Notes under the pieces: generated by a model
What the model saw: only the letters and a program-made list of their open reading frames with translations
The model's database searches: none
What the model was told of the DNA's origin: nothing
Translations under genes and position numbers: made by a program
Assembly (NCBI GenBank): GCA_950022295.1
Contig: OX465600.1
Coordinates: 236,923,782-236,987,781, forward strand
DNA length: 64,000 nt
DNA from: Bromus sterilis
Lineage: Eukaryota > Streptophyta > Magnoliopsida > Poales > Poaceae
Reading direction: 5' to 3'
Shown: positions 1 to 11,583 of the stretch, piece after piece
Layout of the letters: each line of letters starts with the position of its first letter
Numbering within the stretch: position 1 is the stretch's first letter

Positions 1-2100
1 TTTAGCAACTCCGCTAGCAATGTTCTCCTTGATCCGGCGAACACCTCGTGCACGCCCTTGGGCAACTATGATTTGATACTCAAGGGTTGGTTTTGCCACC
101 AAGTTGAAAAGAGATCCACGGGGAACAATCTCGAGATTAAGCTTTCGAAATTCCTCGTGAAGAAGTGGTTGATACTGTTGTAACATGAGGTTGTTACAAT
201 ACGACTTACGACTTAGTGCATCAGCCATGACATTGGCCTTGCCTGGGGTGTAAGAAATTCCTACGTCGTAATCTTTTATCAACTCAATCCAGCATCTTTG
301 CCTGAGATTAAGATCTGGTTGGGTGAAAATGTATTTGAGGCTTTGGTGGTCGGAATAGATCTCACAACGATTACCAAGGAGGTAATGTCGCCAAGTTGTT
401 AGGGCATGAACTACGGCAGCGAGTTCAAGGTCATGGGTAGGATAGTTCTCTTCATGTGGCTGCAACTGGTGTGAAGCATAAGCTACCACATGTCGATCTT
501 GCATAAGTATGCATCCTAACCCTTGCCGTGAAGCATCACAATAGATCTCGAAATCCTTTTTGGTGTCTGGAGGTGCAAGTACGGGTGCAGAAGTCAATCT
601 TCTTTTTAGCTCTTGAAAGCTTTCCTCGCACTTGGAAGTCCATAGGAATTTCTTATCTTTCTTGAGAAGTTCAGTAAGAGGCTTTGCAACTTTAGAGAAG
701 TTCTCGACGAAGCGGCGGCAATAGCTGGCTAGGTCAAGAAAACTCCTTACTTGCTTAACCAATTCAGGTGGAGTCCAGTCAAGGACAGCCTGAACTCTCT
801 CGGGATTCACACCAATGCCTTTTGCAGAAATCACTTGGCCTAAGTAGGTCACTTCTGGTAGCCAAAATTCACACTTGGAGAATTTAGCATGCAGGCGATG
901 CTCTCTAAGTTTCATCAATACCAGCCTTAGGTGTTCGGCATGTTCTTCTTCTTTCTTCGAGTAGATGAGAATGTCATCAAGATAAACTACAACAAATTTA
1001 TCTAGGTACTCCATGAAGATCGAATTCATCATGCGTGAGAAAGTGGCGGGGGCATTGGTTAAACCAAAGGACATGACGGTGTACTCGTAAAGACCATATC
1101 GAGTAGTAAAAGCCGTTTTTGGGATGTCCTCGTTTCGGATTTTGATTTGATGATAACCTAATCTCAATTCCATCTTGGAGAAGATAGAGGATCCTGCAAG
1201 TTGATCATAAAGATCATTGATCCTGGGCAATGGGTACTTGTTCTTTATCGTCGCTAAATTTAGCGGGCGATTGTCTACGCACATCCTTTCTGTTCCATCT
1301 TTCTTTGTTACGAACAGAACGGGGAAACCCCATGGCGATGAGCTAGGGCGGATGAAGCCTTTTTCCAACAAAGCTTCCAGTTGGGTTTTAAGCTCAGCTA
1401 ACTCACGTGGGGCCATTTTGTATGGGCGTCTGGAAATTGGTGCGGTTCCTGGGGAAATATCCACTATGAACTCTACACATCTGTCGGGTGGCATGCCCGG
1501 CAGCTCTTCAGGAAAGACATCCGGGAAGTCACGAACCACCGGAACATCTTCAAGGTCGGGAAGGGGAAGCACATTCAAAGAATGCACCAGGGTTCTTGTG
1601 CTGGGTGAGGAGTAAGCTATTGTCTGGCCTGAAGGATGTGTAAGTCTAATTGACTTCGATTTACAATCAAGAAAAGCATGTTGTCTTGATAACCAATCCA
1701 TACCAAGGATGACATCAATGTCTGAGGACTTGAGGGCTATGAGTGAAGCAAGGAATACCAAAGCCTCAATTGCAATTTGATTGCCATGGCTTACTCTATT
1801 AGTTTGCCATTTGGAACCAGGAGTTTGAATGATCATAGGGGTCAACATTTCTTCAAAGGATACATCAAGCCGAAGTGCATAACTCTCCGACATGAATGAG
1901 TGAGAAGCTCCTGGATCGAAAAGGACAGAAGTGGGAACAAAATTGACTAGGAGTGTACCAAGAATGACGTCAGAAGTACTATCAGTTTCCTCAGCTGAGA
2001 TTTGGTTCAAACGTCCAAGATTTTCTAAGGTGGATGGCTTGGAAGTGGAAACCTTCGGGGGTGGCTTGGCACGAACAGTGGGGTTCCCTTTGGCATGGGG
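1..2100 (-). pseudogene. pol: pol of Tekay-like element: protease, RT, RNase H, integrase start (partial)
   Basis: Gives the enzymes for reverse transcription in virus-like particles. In minus-strand order: an aspartic protease with active-site-like FDPGAS near 1905-1925 (Asp-Pro-Gly where Asp-Ser/Thr-Gly is usual); ILGMDWL; RT with the catalytic YLDD box at 973-984; RNase H with YCDAS near 533-549 and a SDHQSLKY block near 310-360; then the PGKANVMADALSRK linker near 200-250 that leads into integrase. The frame is the same as gag (first codon bases at positions divisible by 3). I saw no stop in the parts I translated, but stops upstream in gag at 2464-2466 and 2272-2274 block the polyprotein. 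Integrase continues past the left edge. Called a pseudogene because of the upstream stops. Confidence 0.9.
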
Positions 2101-3051
2101 TGGAGCATTTTGATTGACGGGGCACTCACGAGAGTAGTGACCAGGCTGGCCACATCTGAAGCAGGCTCCAAAGATAGTGCGGGGAGCTGGGTTGTTTGGT
2201 GGAGCTGGTGGACGAGGCGGCACAAAGGATGGCCTTGGTGGGTTGTTTTGGTAGATCAAAATGTTCGGAATCTAGATCATGCGTTTCTGAGGGCGTGAAC
2301 TGGAAGAAAGGGCAAGCTCAAGAGCATGCTTGCGAGACTTCTCGAAAAATTCATTGCCATGCTCAGCTCTGAAGGATTTGTTGACTAAATCCCCAAAGGT
2401 GGCAAACTCAAGGAGGTTGAGATCATGACGAAGGATGGGGCTAAGTCCCTTGCGGAATCTTGCCTACTTTCTGGCATCGGTGGTGATCTCATCTTGGGCA
2501 TATCGAGCAAGACGGTTGAACTCCCTCACAATCTCATGAATGGACATCTCTTGTTGATTCAGATTGCAGAACTCTTCCTTCTTGCGCTCCATCAACTCAT
2601 CCAGAATGTGGTACCCTCGAAAGGCAACACAGTACTCCTGCCAAGTCACTACGTGACTATCTGGCTGCATTGCAACATAGTTCTCCCACCATTGAAGAGC
2701 AGCACCTTCCAAGAAGTATACAGCGAAAATAACTCGGTCATCGGGAGCAACATGTGTTGTATCAAGCTTATGCTCGATGGAACGGAGCCAATCATCAGCT
2801 TCAAGGGGCTCAGAAGAACATCGGAATACCGGGGGCTTGAGGAGGATGAAGTCCTGAATGCTCACAACCACATTGCAATGACGTGAGGTATTCTGCTCGA
2901 TGAGCTCCAGAAGGCGTGTTTGATCACGTCTATTCCGCTCGGCTTCCATCATGATTTCCGCCACAGAAGGCGGGGTTGGAGGTTCATCATCATTTCGATT
3001 CCGATCACGGTCTCGATTCCGAAGAACAACACTACGAGTTCCACCTGACAT
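2101..3051 (-). pseudogene. gag: gag of Tekay-like element with two in-frame stops
   Basis: Gag forms the retrotransposon particle and binds its RNA. The ATG at 3049-3051 opens an Arg/Asp-rich N-terminus, then the capsid core (LEADDWLRSIEHKLD, AALQWWENY, WQEYCVAFRGYHI) typical of the Retrotrans_gag family. A CX2CX4HX4C zinc knuckle (CFRCGQPGHYSREC) is at 2122-2163. In-frame TAG codons at 2464-2466 and 2272-2274 interrupt it; the frame reads on past both into the zinc knuckle and protease. Single-base changes could explain both stops, so this is a fairly young, recently broken copy. Confidence 0.88.
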
Positions 3052-3506
3052 CCTGTGTGATAAAAATCAACAATCAGAATAGTTTGTACGATGGAGGCAA
3101 TGATAAAAGGATATGATTTAGGAGGAAAGGATAATAATGCGAAGGCAATGACTCAAAGAAACACGGATCAACTCCGGCAGCATAACGGCTACACCGGGAT
3201 GGAAAATGAAACAACCTCGAAGAAATTAGACAGAACTTCTTCAAGGAACTCAAAACACAGAGACTCTGGACAACCACAACCATCCTACGGCTATAAGGAG
3301 TTAAACAACGAGATGTTCTAGTAAGACATAGATGAGCCTAGTCCTATCTTCCCGCAGAAAAGGTAAGGGTGACTCAGAACTCAGATCGATGAGGGTAAGG
3401 AGAAAAAGAAGCCTTACGTTGTTTCCTTATATACCCATAGTAACTATATAACTACAACAAGCTAGACTCGACTTCGGCCAAGGCTGATAATCCTACAGTC
3501 AGTCCT
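3052..3506 (-). other. leader (5' UTR) of Tekay-like element
   Basis: Sequence between the primer site and the gag ATG on the minus strand. It holds no gene I can support. Packaging signals would be expected here, but none can be recognised by eye. Confidence 0.6.
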
Positions 3507-3518
3507 GCTCTGATACCA
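3507..3518 (-). other. primer binding site, tRNA-Met type
   Basis: The minus strand reads TGGTATCAGAGC, the standard PBS complementary to the 3' end of initiator tRNA-Met, four bases inside the LTR end. This fixes both orientation and the inner LTR boundary. Confidence 0.92.
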
Positions 3519-3522
3519 AGTC

Positions 3523-6500
3523 TGTCGGGACCCGGGGTTAGCGTATGCAAGTCCCGCTACGACATAGTCATATGGAGAGCCGAGAACCGTACCCACTTGT
3601 CTAAGCAGACAAGGCCAAGCACAGAACGTTCTCGAAAAGCATCGTACGTGAGGGGTATCCCATCCAGGCCGGATCAACTGAGATGGGTCCTCATCGTCCG
3701 CACACAAGTCTAAATGATATGGGTGATGAACTCCCATATTCATAGACAAGTCGCCTCAACCATACTATCGACTATCTCATAACTCTTACATAGACTTACT
3801 CCAGTCCGATCACTTAGTCGAGGTCTAGGGCGGGCTCGATCATACATCAAAGTGTGCACGAGACGTAGTCTCAAGCAATCGCATCGCGATGCCCCAAGCT
3901 GCGCACATCTAAGGGCCACTTGGTGTATGAAAGGCCGCCAGCCAGATGACAACTAAGGTCTCGAAAACCCATACAAATACATGCATGTTATAAACATACA
4001 CGCAACACACATGCCTTGTATGAACAGCAGGTATCATTGCAATTCTCTACAAAATATATACTTTATTGATAACTCTTACAGAGTGCACACAGAGATCACA
4101 AGCATGTGATCCAACATTACAACAGACAAGCGGAAGAAAAGTAGGTCTGAGTACAGACAAGTTTAAAAAATGGCTTAGAGAAGCCTCATCTAAAAACAAG
4201 CCCTCCACGAGGGAACCAGTCGTCTGACTGGGACTACACTAGCTTGGTCTTGGTCTGAGTCTTCATTCTTCGAGCTTCGGTTAGAAGCCACCATCGGGGT
4301 CGATGGGTTCATCTAAAACATAGAATAAGCAAACGTGAGTACAAAGTCGTACTCAGCAAGACTTACGTAGGAGCTATACTACTCATGCACATTTATCAAG
4401 GTAAAGGGAGGTGGGGTTTCACTTGTAGAAGTGCCAGCTTTGACTTGGCTAGTCCTGAACTACGAGTACCAGACTTGAGGTAAGAAGCTTACACGAGTCC
4501 ACTACATCTCCAACCAATACACCACTATGGTTACTTCCTCGACTTCCCCACGAGAAGCACACCATAGCAGTCACGCTTATCTTGGTGTGTTTTAGAAGTA
4601 TCCAGTTCAAGTTATCTAATAATCAAGCTAAGCTTTCCAAGCAGTCCTTAACCGCGGACGCGGCTATTCGAATAGTTTTGTTAACCCTGCAGGGGTGTAC
4701 CGCTACACACACGTGTCATCAGTTACCGCCTTTTGCTTGTCACCGTTCAAGAGGTGACAGCGAGGATGCCACCACAACACTTCGCCCACAGCTCCATTCT
4801 AGTCCAGAGAGTCGCCTATCTAAGGGGCATCCGTATGGAAGTCCGGCCGAGGTTCCAGTACAGCCTCAAACGATGTGTGCAGGGTCCCAAACCGGTCTTG
4901 AAAAGCCGTTCATCCACTTCGCAGACCGTGCCACAGCCCTACCAGAACTCCGAACTACTGCGACTTCTGGGGTTCGAACGGGGTGAGGTACTAGGATGAG
5001 AGGGGTCAGTGAGCCCAATGTGTGGTTGTACTCTTCTTCTTGGATCACCACACAAGAACTCGGACTTAAGGCGGTGTTCAACGAGACAACCCACTGTATA
5101 CTCCTACACAGCCTCTCATCGTTCACCTTGTATTAGGGTAGATTCACCAACACATTTCACTTTCATCAACACCATGTTTATCATCATCCCAACTCACATC
5201 ATAAGCAACCTCATTGTACCACTAAGCATGCAATAAGCAGTAACAGTTGCAGGGGTCACATGATATCAACCAACTCCTACATCTGCTAGGATTGTGGTTT
5301 GCTTACTACTGTGACAAGATGATAGGTCATGCAAAGGATATGGGTTCAACTATGCGATAGAAACGTTATCATGGTGATCATCCTAAACAATGAATAAGCG
5401 AGACATGAGAGGGAAGTGGGATTTTATCCACATGATCAATGGGGGTTTGCTTGCCTTGCTGACGAGGTTCAGTCACGGGGTCTTCAACGAAGGGGGTGAT
5501 CTCGAGTTCCGGCTCCACTTCTATCAGAAACATGACAATCATAGGATCAACATAGTGTACAATGCACAATCACATGAATAAGATTGTAATGGTGATGTTC
5601 AAGGTACTGATGTGTTGAGCATTCCATTTAAAAGGAGTATATTGCATTTGAAATGCAAATTCAAACTCCAGTTGATTTATCGATGAATTTCCAATGCATT
5701 TGAATGCATGAAAGTTCATTTGAAAATGTTGATCTTGAAGTGATGTGGTATACTTGAAGTAATGTCTCTGATGTGTGGATGAATCCATTGGAATTAAGAG
5801 TGTTGCAAAATCATTCACAAAATCACTCCAAATTTGAATTTGAAAAAGATCCATATGCATGTCTGCTACTGTTCACCCATTTTAAAATGGTCAAACATGA
5901 AAACAAATTGCATATTCATAATCCTTGTATTTTTTTGATAATTTTAGACATATTATTTGTCCAATTTGGAGTTAAAATGGATTTTCTATGATTTTTCAAA
6001 GTTTCAGCCATTTTCTGTAATTTCTGGAATTATATAAATCGATTTAAATCCTTTACTGCATCAGCCTGGCGCAGTGCTGACGTCAGGGGGCAGCTGACGA
6101 GTGGGGCCCTGCTGTCAGCTTCAGTGGGGTTAATCCCTGTTAGATTAAGCTAACAGAGGGGTTTAGGGGGGGTCTAGGGCCCACTTGTCATGGACTCCAG
6201 GGGGGGATTAGCATGTGGTTAAGGCCCTAATGGCACCGGCTTGACGCCGGTGGCTCTGGCCACGGCAGCGCCTCGCCGGAATCGGCTACGGGGCACGAGA
6301 AGGGGAACAGAGGGCATGTGCGTGCTCCTGGAGGTCGTCCGCGTCGAGTGGTGCCATCAGGGGCTCGGGGGAGGGTCTGGAGTGACGGCGGCGACGAGCT
6401 TGGCGGCGACAGAACTACGGCGACATCGGGATCGCGCTCTGGAGCGCTGTTTTGACCGGGGCTTGGCGCGTTGGATTGCTGCGAGCACATGGAGCGTTGT

Positions 6501-7592
6501 AGGCTAGAAGGAGGAGGCGCTGGAGCACGGGAGTGAGCTCTAGGTCATCCATGGCGGTGACCTGCTCGGCTCTCATGGCGGTCAACGGAGGGGGCCCAAA
6601 TTAAACACGGGGTTTGGGGGGTTTCGAAGAGGGGCACACCCCGAAGTGATTGGTGAAGACGGCGCGGCCGGAGAGGCAACAATGGCGACGAATTTGGCGG
6701 TGATCTTCTCGGCGTCCGGCGAGAACTCGAGGAAGAATCCGGCGGCTCGGGGTCGAATTGGCTCGCGATCTGCCGCACGGTGATGAAGACGAAGGCGGCG
6801 AGGAGGAAGGACAGCTTGGTGCGGCCTGGAGGTGACGATGGCCACGCGTTCTTCACTGCATGGCGACGGCGGCGCTCGGGTCGTCGTCGGGTTCGTTGCA
6901 GGAGCGAGAGGGAGAGGCTCTGGAGGGGAGGAATGGAGGCGTGGCACTCGGGTGCGTCTCCAGGGGCGCGTAGAAGGGTCGGGGAGGGCAGGTGGAGGCT
7001 GGGGAGACGACGCCGTGCCCGGCTGTCTCGGTGGCATTCCACCGAGCAGCTTGGAGGCGCGGGGAGGAAGACGACAGGGGAGGGGTCCAGGTGGGCTGGA
7101 CTGGGCCAGAAGAAGTGGGCCTCGCCTAGGCGCCAGGTAATTTTTCTGTTCTTTTCTTTTCTGTTTTCTTTTCTGTAATATGTTGGCCATGCTAAAATAA
7201 ATAGCCAGGCATTTTTAAAAATGCTGAAACTTTTTATATGGCCTCATATTATAATAGAGTAGCCACTTATAAAGTTTTGCACTTTTTTTAAAATCAAATC
7301 ATTTGAACTTTAATTCAAATGGGGGTTTAAATTTAATTCCGTGCTCCTGTTTGAATATTTGAAAAATTTATGAGCATGGGGTGGGTCCCACATCACTTAA
7401 TATGTGATCACACTCATTTATAAGACTTTTCAAAAATGCAAAATGAATTTTTGGAGAAACTTTTTATCTGGCCTTTTGAATTAATTCATCTGGGGGGTGT
7501 TCTCTCTCCCATTTTGATTTCTTTTTGAAATTTGTATCATGATGCAAAGGCCTAAGCTTACCCTAGCACATACCTAACTTGGGGTTGTGACA
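3523..7592 (-). repeat. 5' LTR of Tekay-like element, about 4.07 kb
   Basis: Begins TGTCGGGACC and ends GTTGTGACA on the plus strand, giving TGTC/GACA termini. The inner end is next to the PBS, the outer end next to a known target sequence. On the minus strand an AT-rich first 450 bases is followed by a GC-rich block (about 7140 to 6220), then AT-rich sequence. The same layout and a conserved block at 4645-4709 occur in the 4.2-kb LTRs at 23810 and 30860. Long frames in the GC-rich block are compositional, not genes. Only one LTR copy is in view, so the boundaries are inferred. Confidence 0.8.
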
Positions 7593-7797
7593 CAGCGAGA
7601 GCTCTTGCACCTTTATGTTCTTATGTTGCTTGTTTCAATGCTAATATAGACTCTTGCCTGTTATGACTTGAATTGACTTACATGCCTTGATTGCTTTACT
7701 TAAAATTTCTTATATGGTTGGTAGCATGTCACCACATAAATTATGCTTGTTATCATTTACCTACTCGAGGACGAGCAGGAATTAAGCTTGGGGATGT
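7593..7797 (+). other. 3' internal end of the leftmost array element, with polypurine tract
   Basis: This matches the stretch at about 19177-19385 just before LTR C. It ends with the polypurine tract AAGCTTGGGGATG immediately before LTR A. The rest of this element lies left of the Tekay-like insertion. No coding sequence. Confidence 0.85.
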
Positions 7798-8746
7798 TGA
7801 TACGTCCAAAACGTATCTATAATTTCTTCTTGCTCCATGCATCTTTTGTGTGATATTGCTATGATATTGATGCAGTTCCATACACTTTGGATCATATTTG
7901 GGCTAACCTATTAACTCAGTGCACCCTAGTGCCAGCTCCTGTTTTCTGTTGTTTTTGTATTTCAGGTTTTCCCATTACTTAAAGTGCCAGAAAAATTCTG
8001 GGAAAATATAGGAAAAATAAGCGTAGAGGAAGCTTCAGAAAGAGACCAAGTGGGGCCAGAGGGGAGCCAGGGGTGGACCAGGCGGCCACCTGGCGCGGCC
8101 ACCCCCTAGGCCGCGCCAGGGGGGCGCCAGGGGCCCCTGGTCCACCTCTTGCTGCTCCCTTCGCCTATATATCTCTCTCGTCCCGAAACCCTCGAGAACG
8201 GAACCCTTTTTCGTGATCTCTCCTCTGTTCCGCCGCCGCAGCGCTTCCAAGATCGGGAGCACCAGGAGCCCTCTTCCTTTCTTTGTAGCATAGTTAGAAT
8301 TGGTTTGCGCACATAATCCTGTCAATTGCCTAGTTGTAATTTGTTTACCTCGCATGGTATTTTATCGTCTTTTGGGAGAGAGACATCAATAGTGAACATC
8401 ATGGGACCCCGGTCCATATTTCCACCACTGTTTACACCCGCTATTTATTTTCTTCTTTATTTCCTTTTCTGTTGCTATCGCTATCATTATTATCTCGTGC
8501 GTTTGATTCTTTGTAAACAACAAGGCCGGAGGGATTGACAACCTCTCTGTACTCGTTGGGAGCAAAGTTATCTGTTGTGTGTGCAGGTCCACGTCAATCG
8601 CCTAATTGCTGGCGCCGTTGTCACCTTCCTGTCGTTGTCGCAGTCCTACTGGAGACAAACCTTGGTATCTTCACCGAGGGAAATTTGCTGCTGTCTTCAT
8701 CTCAACCTTCCACTTTGGGTAACCAACGAGGGGCGAGAAGCCATCA
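7798..8746 (+). repeat. LTR A, with a ~700-bp internal deletion
   Basis: Starts TGATACGTCC and ends GAAGCCATCA. It is 949 bp against 1656 bp for LTR B. The missing part lies between GGGAGCACCAG and CTCTTCCTTTC near 8263; in LTR B these flanks are about 700 bp apart. A GAGCC repeat at the junction suggests a small-homology deletion. The primer site is also missing just downstream: LTR A runs straight into sequence that in the 41607 element lies about 120 bp further inside (near 43373). Confidence 0.85.
8090..8172 (+). promoter_or_regulatory. LTR A core promoter: GC-rich hairpin plus TATA box
   Basis: A perfect 11-bp inverted repeat (CTGGCGCGGCC at 8090-8100, GGCCGCGCCAG at 8109-8119) with an 8-base loop lies 45 bp upstream of CTATATAT (8165-8172). 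Equivalent pairs occur in LTRs E and F and, on the minus strand, in the LTRs at 51808 and 60497. The TATA box is expected to set the retrotransposon transcript start. The hairpin's role is unknown. Confidence 0.7.
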
Positions 8747-8793
8747 GTCCTTTATCAAAAATTACAAAAAAATCTGCCACACTTGCTGCTACT

Positions 8794-10383
8794 ATGGGTT
8801 CCACTGAAAACACCAAGTTGTGTGACTTCACTAGTCACAACAACAAACACTTTATCTGCAATCCTATTGCCACACATGCCACTTCAGCTACCTCTTATGA
8901 AATTAAACCTGCTTTGGTAAACCTTGTTATGAGAGTTCAATTCTCTGGTGCTGGAGATGATGATGCTTTACACTAGAATAATTTTGTTGAGCTCTGAGAT
9001 ATGCAAAAGTATAAAGAAGTGGAAGGTGATGTTGTTAAGCTCAAGATTTTTCCTTTCTCTTTGAGGGACAGAGCTAAAATCTGGTTTAAATCTTTGCTTA
9101 GGAATAGCATAGATTCTTGGGATAAGTGCAAAGATGCTTTTATTGGGAAGTATTACCCACCTCCTAAAATTATCCAATTGTGGAGTAAAATTATGAATTT
9201 TAGGCAATTGGATAACGAACACGGTGCCCAAGCTTGGGAACGTATGAAATCTCTTGTTAAGAAATGCCCTGCACATGGTTTGACTACCTGGATGGTTATC
9301 CAGACTTTTTATGCAAGCTTGAACTTTGCCTCGCGGAACTTGTTAGATTCGGCCGCGGGAGGAACCTTTATGTCAACTACACTTGGTGCTTCCACAAAAC
9401 TTCTCGATGAGATGATGACCAACTATTCCCAATGGCACACCGAACGCGCTCCAACAGGTAGGAAGGTAAACTCTGTCGAGGAGATTACCTCCCTAAATGA
9501 AAAAGTTGACTTAATTATGTCTCTACTTACCAAGAAACCCTCTATTGATCATCATGTTGTTCCTTTAAATTATTTGGTTGCTCAGGAACAAGTAGATGTG
9601 AACTTTATTGCTAGAAACAACTTTAACAATAATGCTTATAGGAGTAATTTTGCTAGCAATCCTAGACAGTTTCCATCCAATTATGGGAACAACAACACCT
9701 ATCCTGGCAACAACTCCTACAACCCTACTTACAAGGAAAGAGACCTACATAGCCATGATAAATTGGTATAAATAGAGAAGGCTACTAAGAACTATATGCA
9801 CACCCAGTTTGAACAAAACAAAGTCTTCTCTAAGAAAATAGGTGAGCACACTGTCATTCTGCAAAACATTAGTGAACAACTTGAGAGCCTGAACAGTAAG
9901 ATCTCTAATCTCCAGGCTAGACTTACCGCTACTGAAACCCATGTTTCAAATATGTCCCACACCCAATCTACTTTGATAAATCAAATGGCAGCCAAACCAG
10001 AAGTTATCCCTATGGAAGATGATAGAATTAAGAGCCTTCCTACACACCACACAGTTGCTACTATCCAAATTGTTGAGGACACTGAAACTATTAGCACCCA
10101 ATGCACTCCCGGTCCCATTGGACCTATTAATGGTCATGCTAATACCTCAACCGTAGAAGAAGAAACTCCTATGAACATAGAGGGTTTCAAACAAGTGATC
10201 CTAGATGACACTACTACCACCTTTGATAGTAGTGATATTGATTCTGATAGTTGCACCCTCTCAGAAGTTATTAGCTTGTTACACAAAATGTCTAGGGACC
10301 CCACACTAGCACACTTAATCTTGCCTTCACGGAGCATATCACAAATGCTCTCATCAAAGCTACAAAGGATAAGCTTAGGATAA
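8794..10383 (+). pseudogene. gag: gag of array element 1 (Athila-like), broken
   Basis: A reading frame beginning ATG at 8794 encodes a gag core with IFPFSLRDRAKIWFKSL, CKDAFIGKYYPP and AWERMKSLVKKCPAHGL, matching the Retrotrans_gag family of plant Athila-type elements. It ends in an Asn-rich tail. The same frame has stops at 8974-8976, 8995-8997 and 9769-9771, then reads on to 10383. That last part has a heptad-like stretch near 9850-9950 (ISEQLESLNSKISNLQARL) consistent with a coiled coil. No zinc knuckle is evident. Only a protease follows, no RT or integrase, so the element would depend on enzymes in trans even if intact. Confidence 0.85.
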
Positions 10384-10438
10384 AAGCCTCCATACCTAGG
10401 AAGCTAGATGATGGTTGGGACCCTATGATAAAAATTAA

Positions 10439-10867
10439 ATTAAATTAAATAACTTCGCCTGCTATGCTTTATGTGATGTTGGAGCTATTACTTCCATCAT
10501 CCCCAAAAGAATGTATGATATGTTTGAATTGAAACGTTTTGATTCTTATTCTTTTGGTGTTCGTCTTGTTGATTCTTCCTTAAAGAAACCTTTGGGGAAG
10601 ATCGATGATGCTCTTATCATTGTCAATGACAATTATGTTCCCGTTGATTTTATGATTATGGATATAGAGTGTGAACCTATATGTCCAATTATTTTGGGAC
10701 GCCCTTTTCTTTGCACCGTTGGTGCCTATATTGACATGAAAGAGGGGAATATAAAATTTCAATTCTCTCTCAAAAAGGGGATGGAACACTTCCCTAGAAA
10801 TAAAATCAAGTTACCATTTGAGTCCGTTACACGGGTTAGCTATTCTCTTTCTCTTGATAAAACTTGA
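10439..10867 (+). pseudogene. aspartic protease of array element 1
   Basis: A frame open from 10439 encodes CDVGAITSIIPKRMYDMF, the Asp-Val-Gly-Ala active-site loop of an Athila-type retropepsin, followed by IILGRPFL and VGAYIDMKEGNIKFQF, the usual C-terminal half of these proteases. It is in a different frame from gag. The shift falls around the (TAAAT) repeats at 10431-10451, where replication slippage is an easy explanation. The stop at 10865-10867 is directly followed by 3' non-coding sequence, so pol is absent here rather than merely frameshifted. Confidence 0.82.
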
Positions 10868-10916
10868 TTCTTCTTTTGCCTTATGCCTAGCTTAAAGGCG
10901 TAAAAGAAAGCGCTTG

Positions 10917-10932
10917 TTGGGAGGCAACCCAA
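10917..10932 (+). repeat. conserved hairpin just after the last stop codon
   Basis: TTGGG-AGGCAA-CCCAA forms a 5-bp stem and 6-base loop inside a longer block (AAAGGCGTA..AAGAAAGCGC before it) that is conserved at 44300-44338. It lies about 50 bases after the protease stop in both elements. In array element 2 the matching block at 16478-16525 has lost the pairing. Confidence 0.6.
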
Positions 10933-11498
10933 GATATTTTTACTTCTATTCTTAGTGGTCTTGATGATTGTTACTACTGTAGCAACATCTTTGTATCTTT
11001 ATTTTCAAGCTTTGTGCTAAGATATAGCCTCTTATGATAAGGGAAGGAAAAGTTGTGACATGTTGTCCAGAAAACAGATTCTGTCTACTTGACGGAAAAA
11101 CTCGGAGAAAATCACCAGTTCATATTTTTAGCTGAATTTTTTACACAGTGTGCTCTATACAATTTCGGAACTTTCGTATGTTCTGAGTTTTTTTATTTTA
11201 GTTGAAGAAGTGCCCCGAAAAAATTCTATACTACCTGTTGATCTGTTTTTCATAGATTCTGCCACGTTTTTCCTCTCCTTACTTTTCCAAACCTTAAGCT
11301 TGCTTTTTCTTTTCAAAAACCTTTTGGAAATCTTGAGAAATAGTAGCTATTCAATAATATCTTTATATCCAGTGGGGAAAAATTATTTTATTAAGGGTAC
11401 TGACCTCTCTAATCAGCTTATGATGAGTTATGTATGAAGGGAGTTTTCAAGTGTGCGAGGGAAGATGATGAAAGAAGATCCGGGAGTGTCAAACGCTC

Positions 11499-11583
11499 AA
11501 ACTTGGAGATGCCCCCATGCATCCCCAATAAATATTCAAGTAGACTCAAGCATCTAAGCTTGGGGATGCCCTCGTGCATCCCC
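11499..11583 (+). repeat. tandem polypurine-tract-like hairpins, element 1
   Basis: Two copies about 60 bp apart of a motif like the true polypurine tract (AAGCTTGGGGATG), each followed by its inverse. The second copy has GGGGATGC at 11562-11569 and GCATCCCC at 11576-11583 (perfect 8-bp stem). The first copy carries a mismatch. They lie about 1.9 kb upstream of LTR B. Confidence 0.7.

Larger units (their letters stand above)
1..7592 (-). mobile_element. Ty3/gypsy Tekay-like retrotransposon, 5' part
   Basis: Read on the minus strand, this segment runs 5' LTR (7592 to 3523), tRNA-Met primer site (3518 to 3507), leader, gag (ATG at 3051) and pol, leaving the window within integrase. Order PR-RT-RNase H-IN and the zinc knuckle identify Ty3/gypsy; the gag core resembles the Tekay lineage of chromoviruses. 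The chromodomain expected at the integrase end lies outside the window, so lineage is inferred. The LTR abuts CAGCG at 7593-7597. An uninterrupted paralogue of the target near 19178 reads GACAGCGAG, so CAGCG is the expected 5-bp target duplication. The other end is not visible. Confidence 0.9.

Noticed and set aside
1217..2298. Plus-strand frames at 1217-1615, 1931-2113 and 2095-2298
   Set aside because: Antisense shadows of the minus-strand pol and gag, which have clear protein motifs.
6545..7190. Long overlapping frames on both strands in a GC-rich block
   Set aside because: Ala/Pro/Arg-rich in every frame, no domain, and inside an LTR. Explained by base composition.
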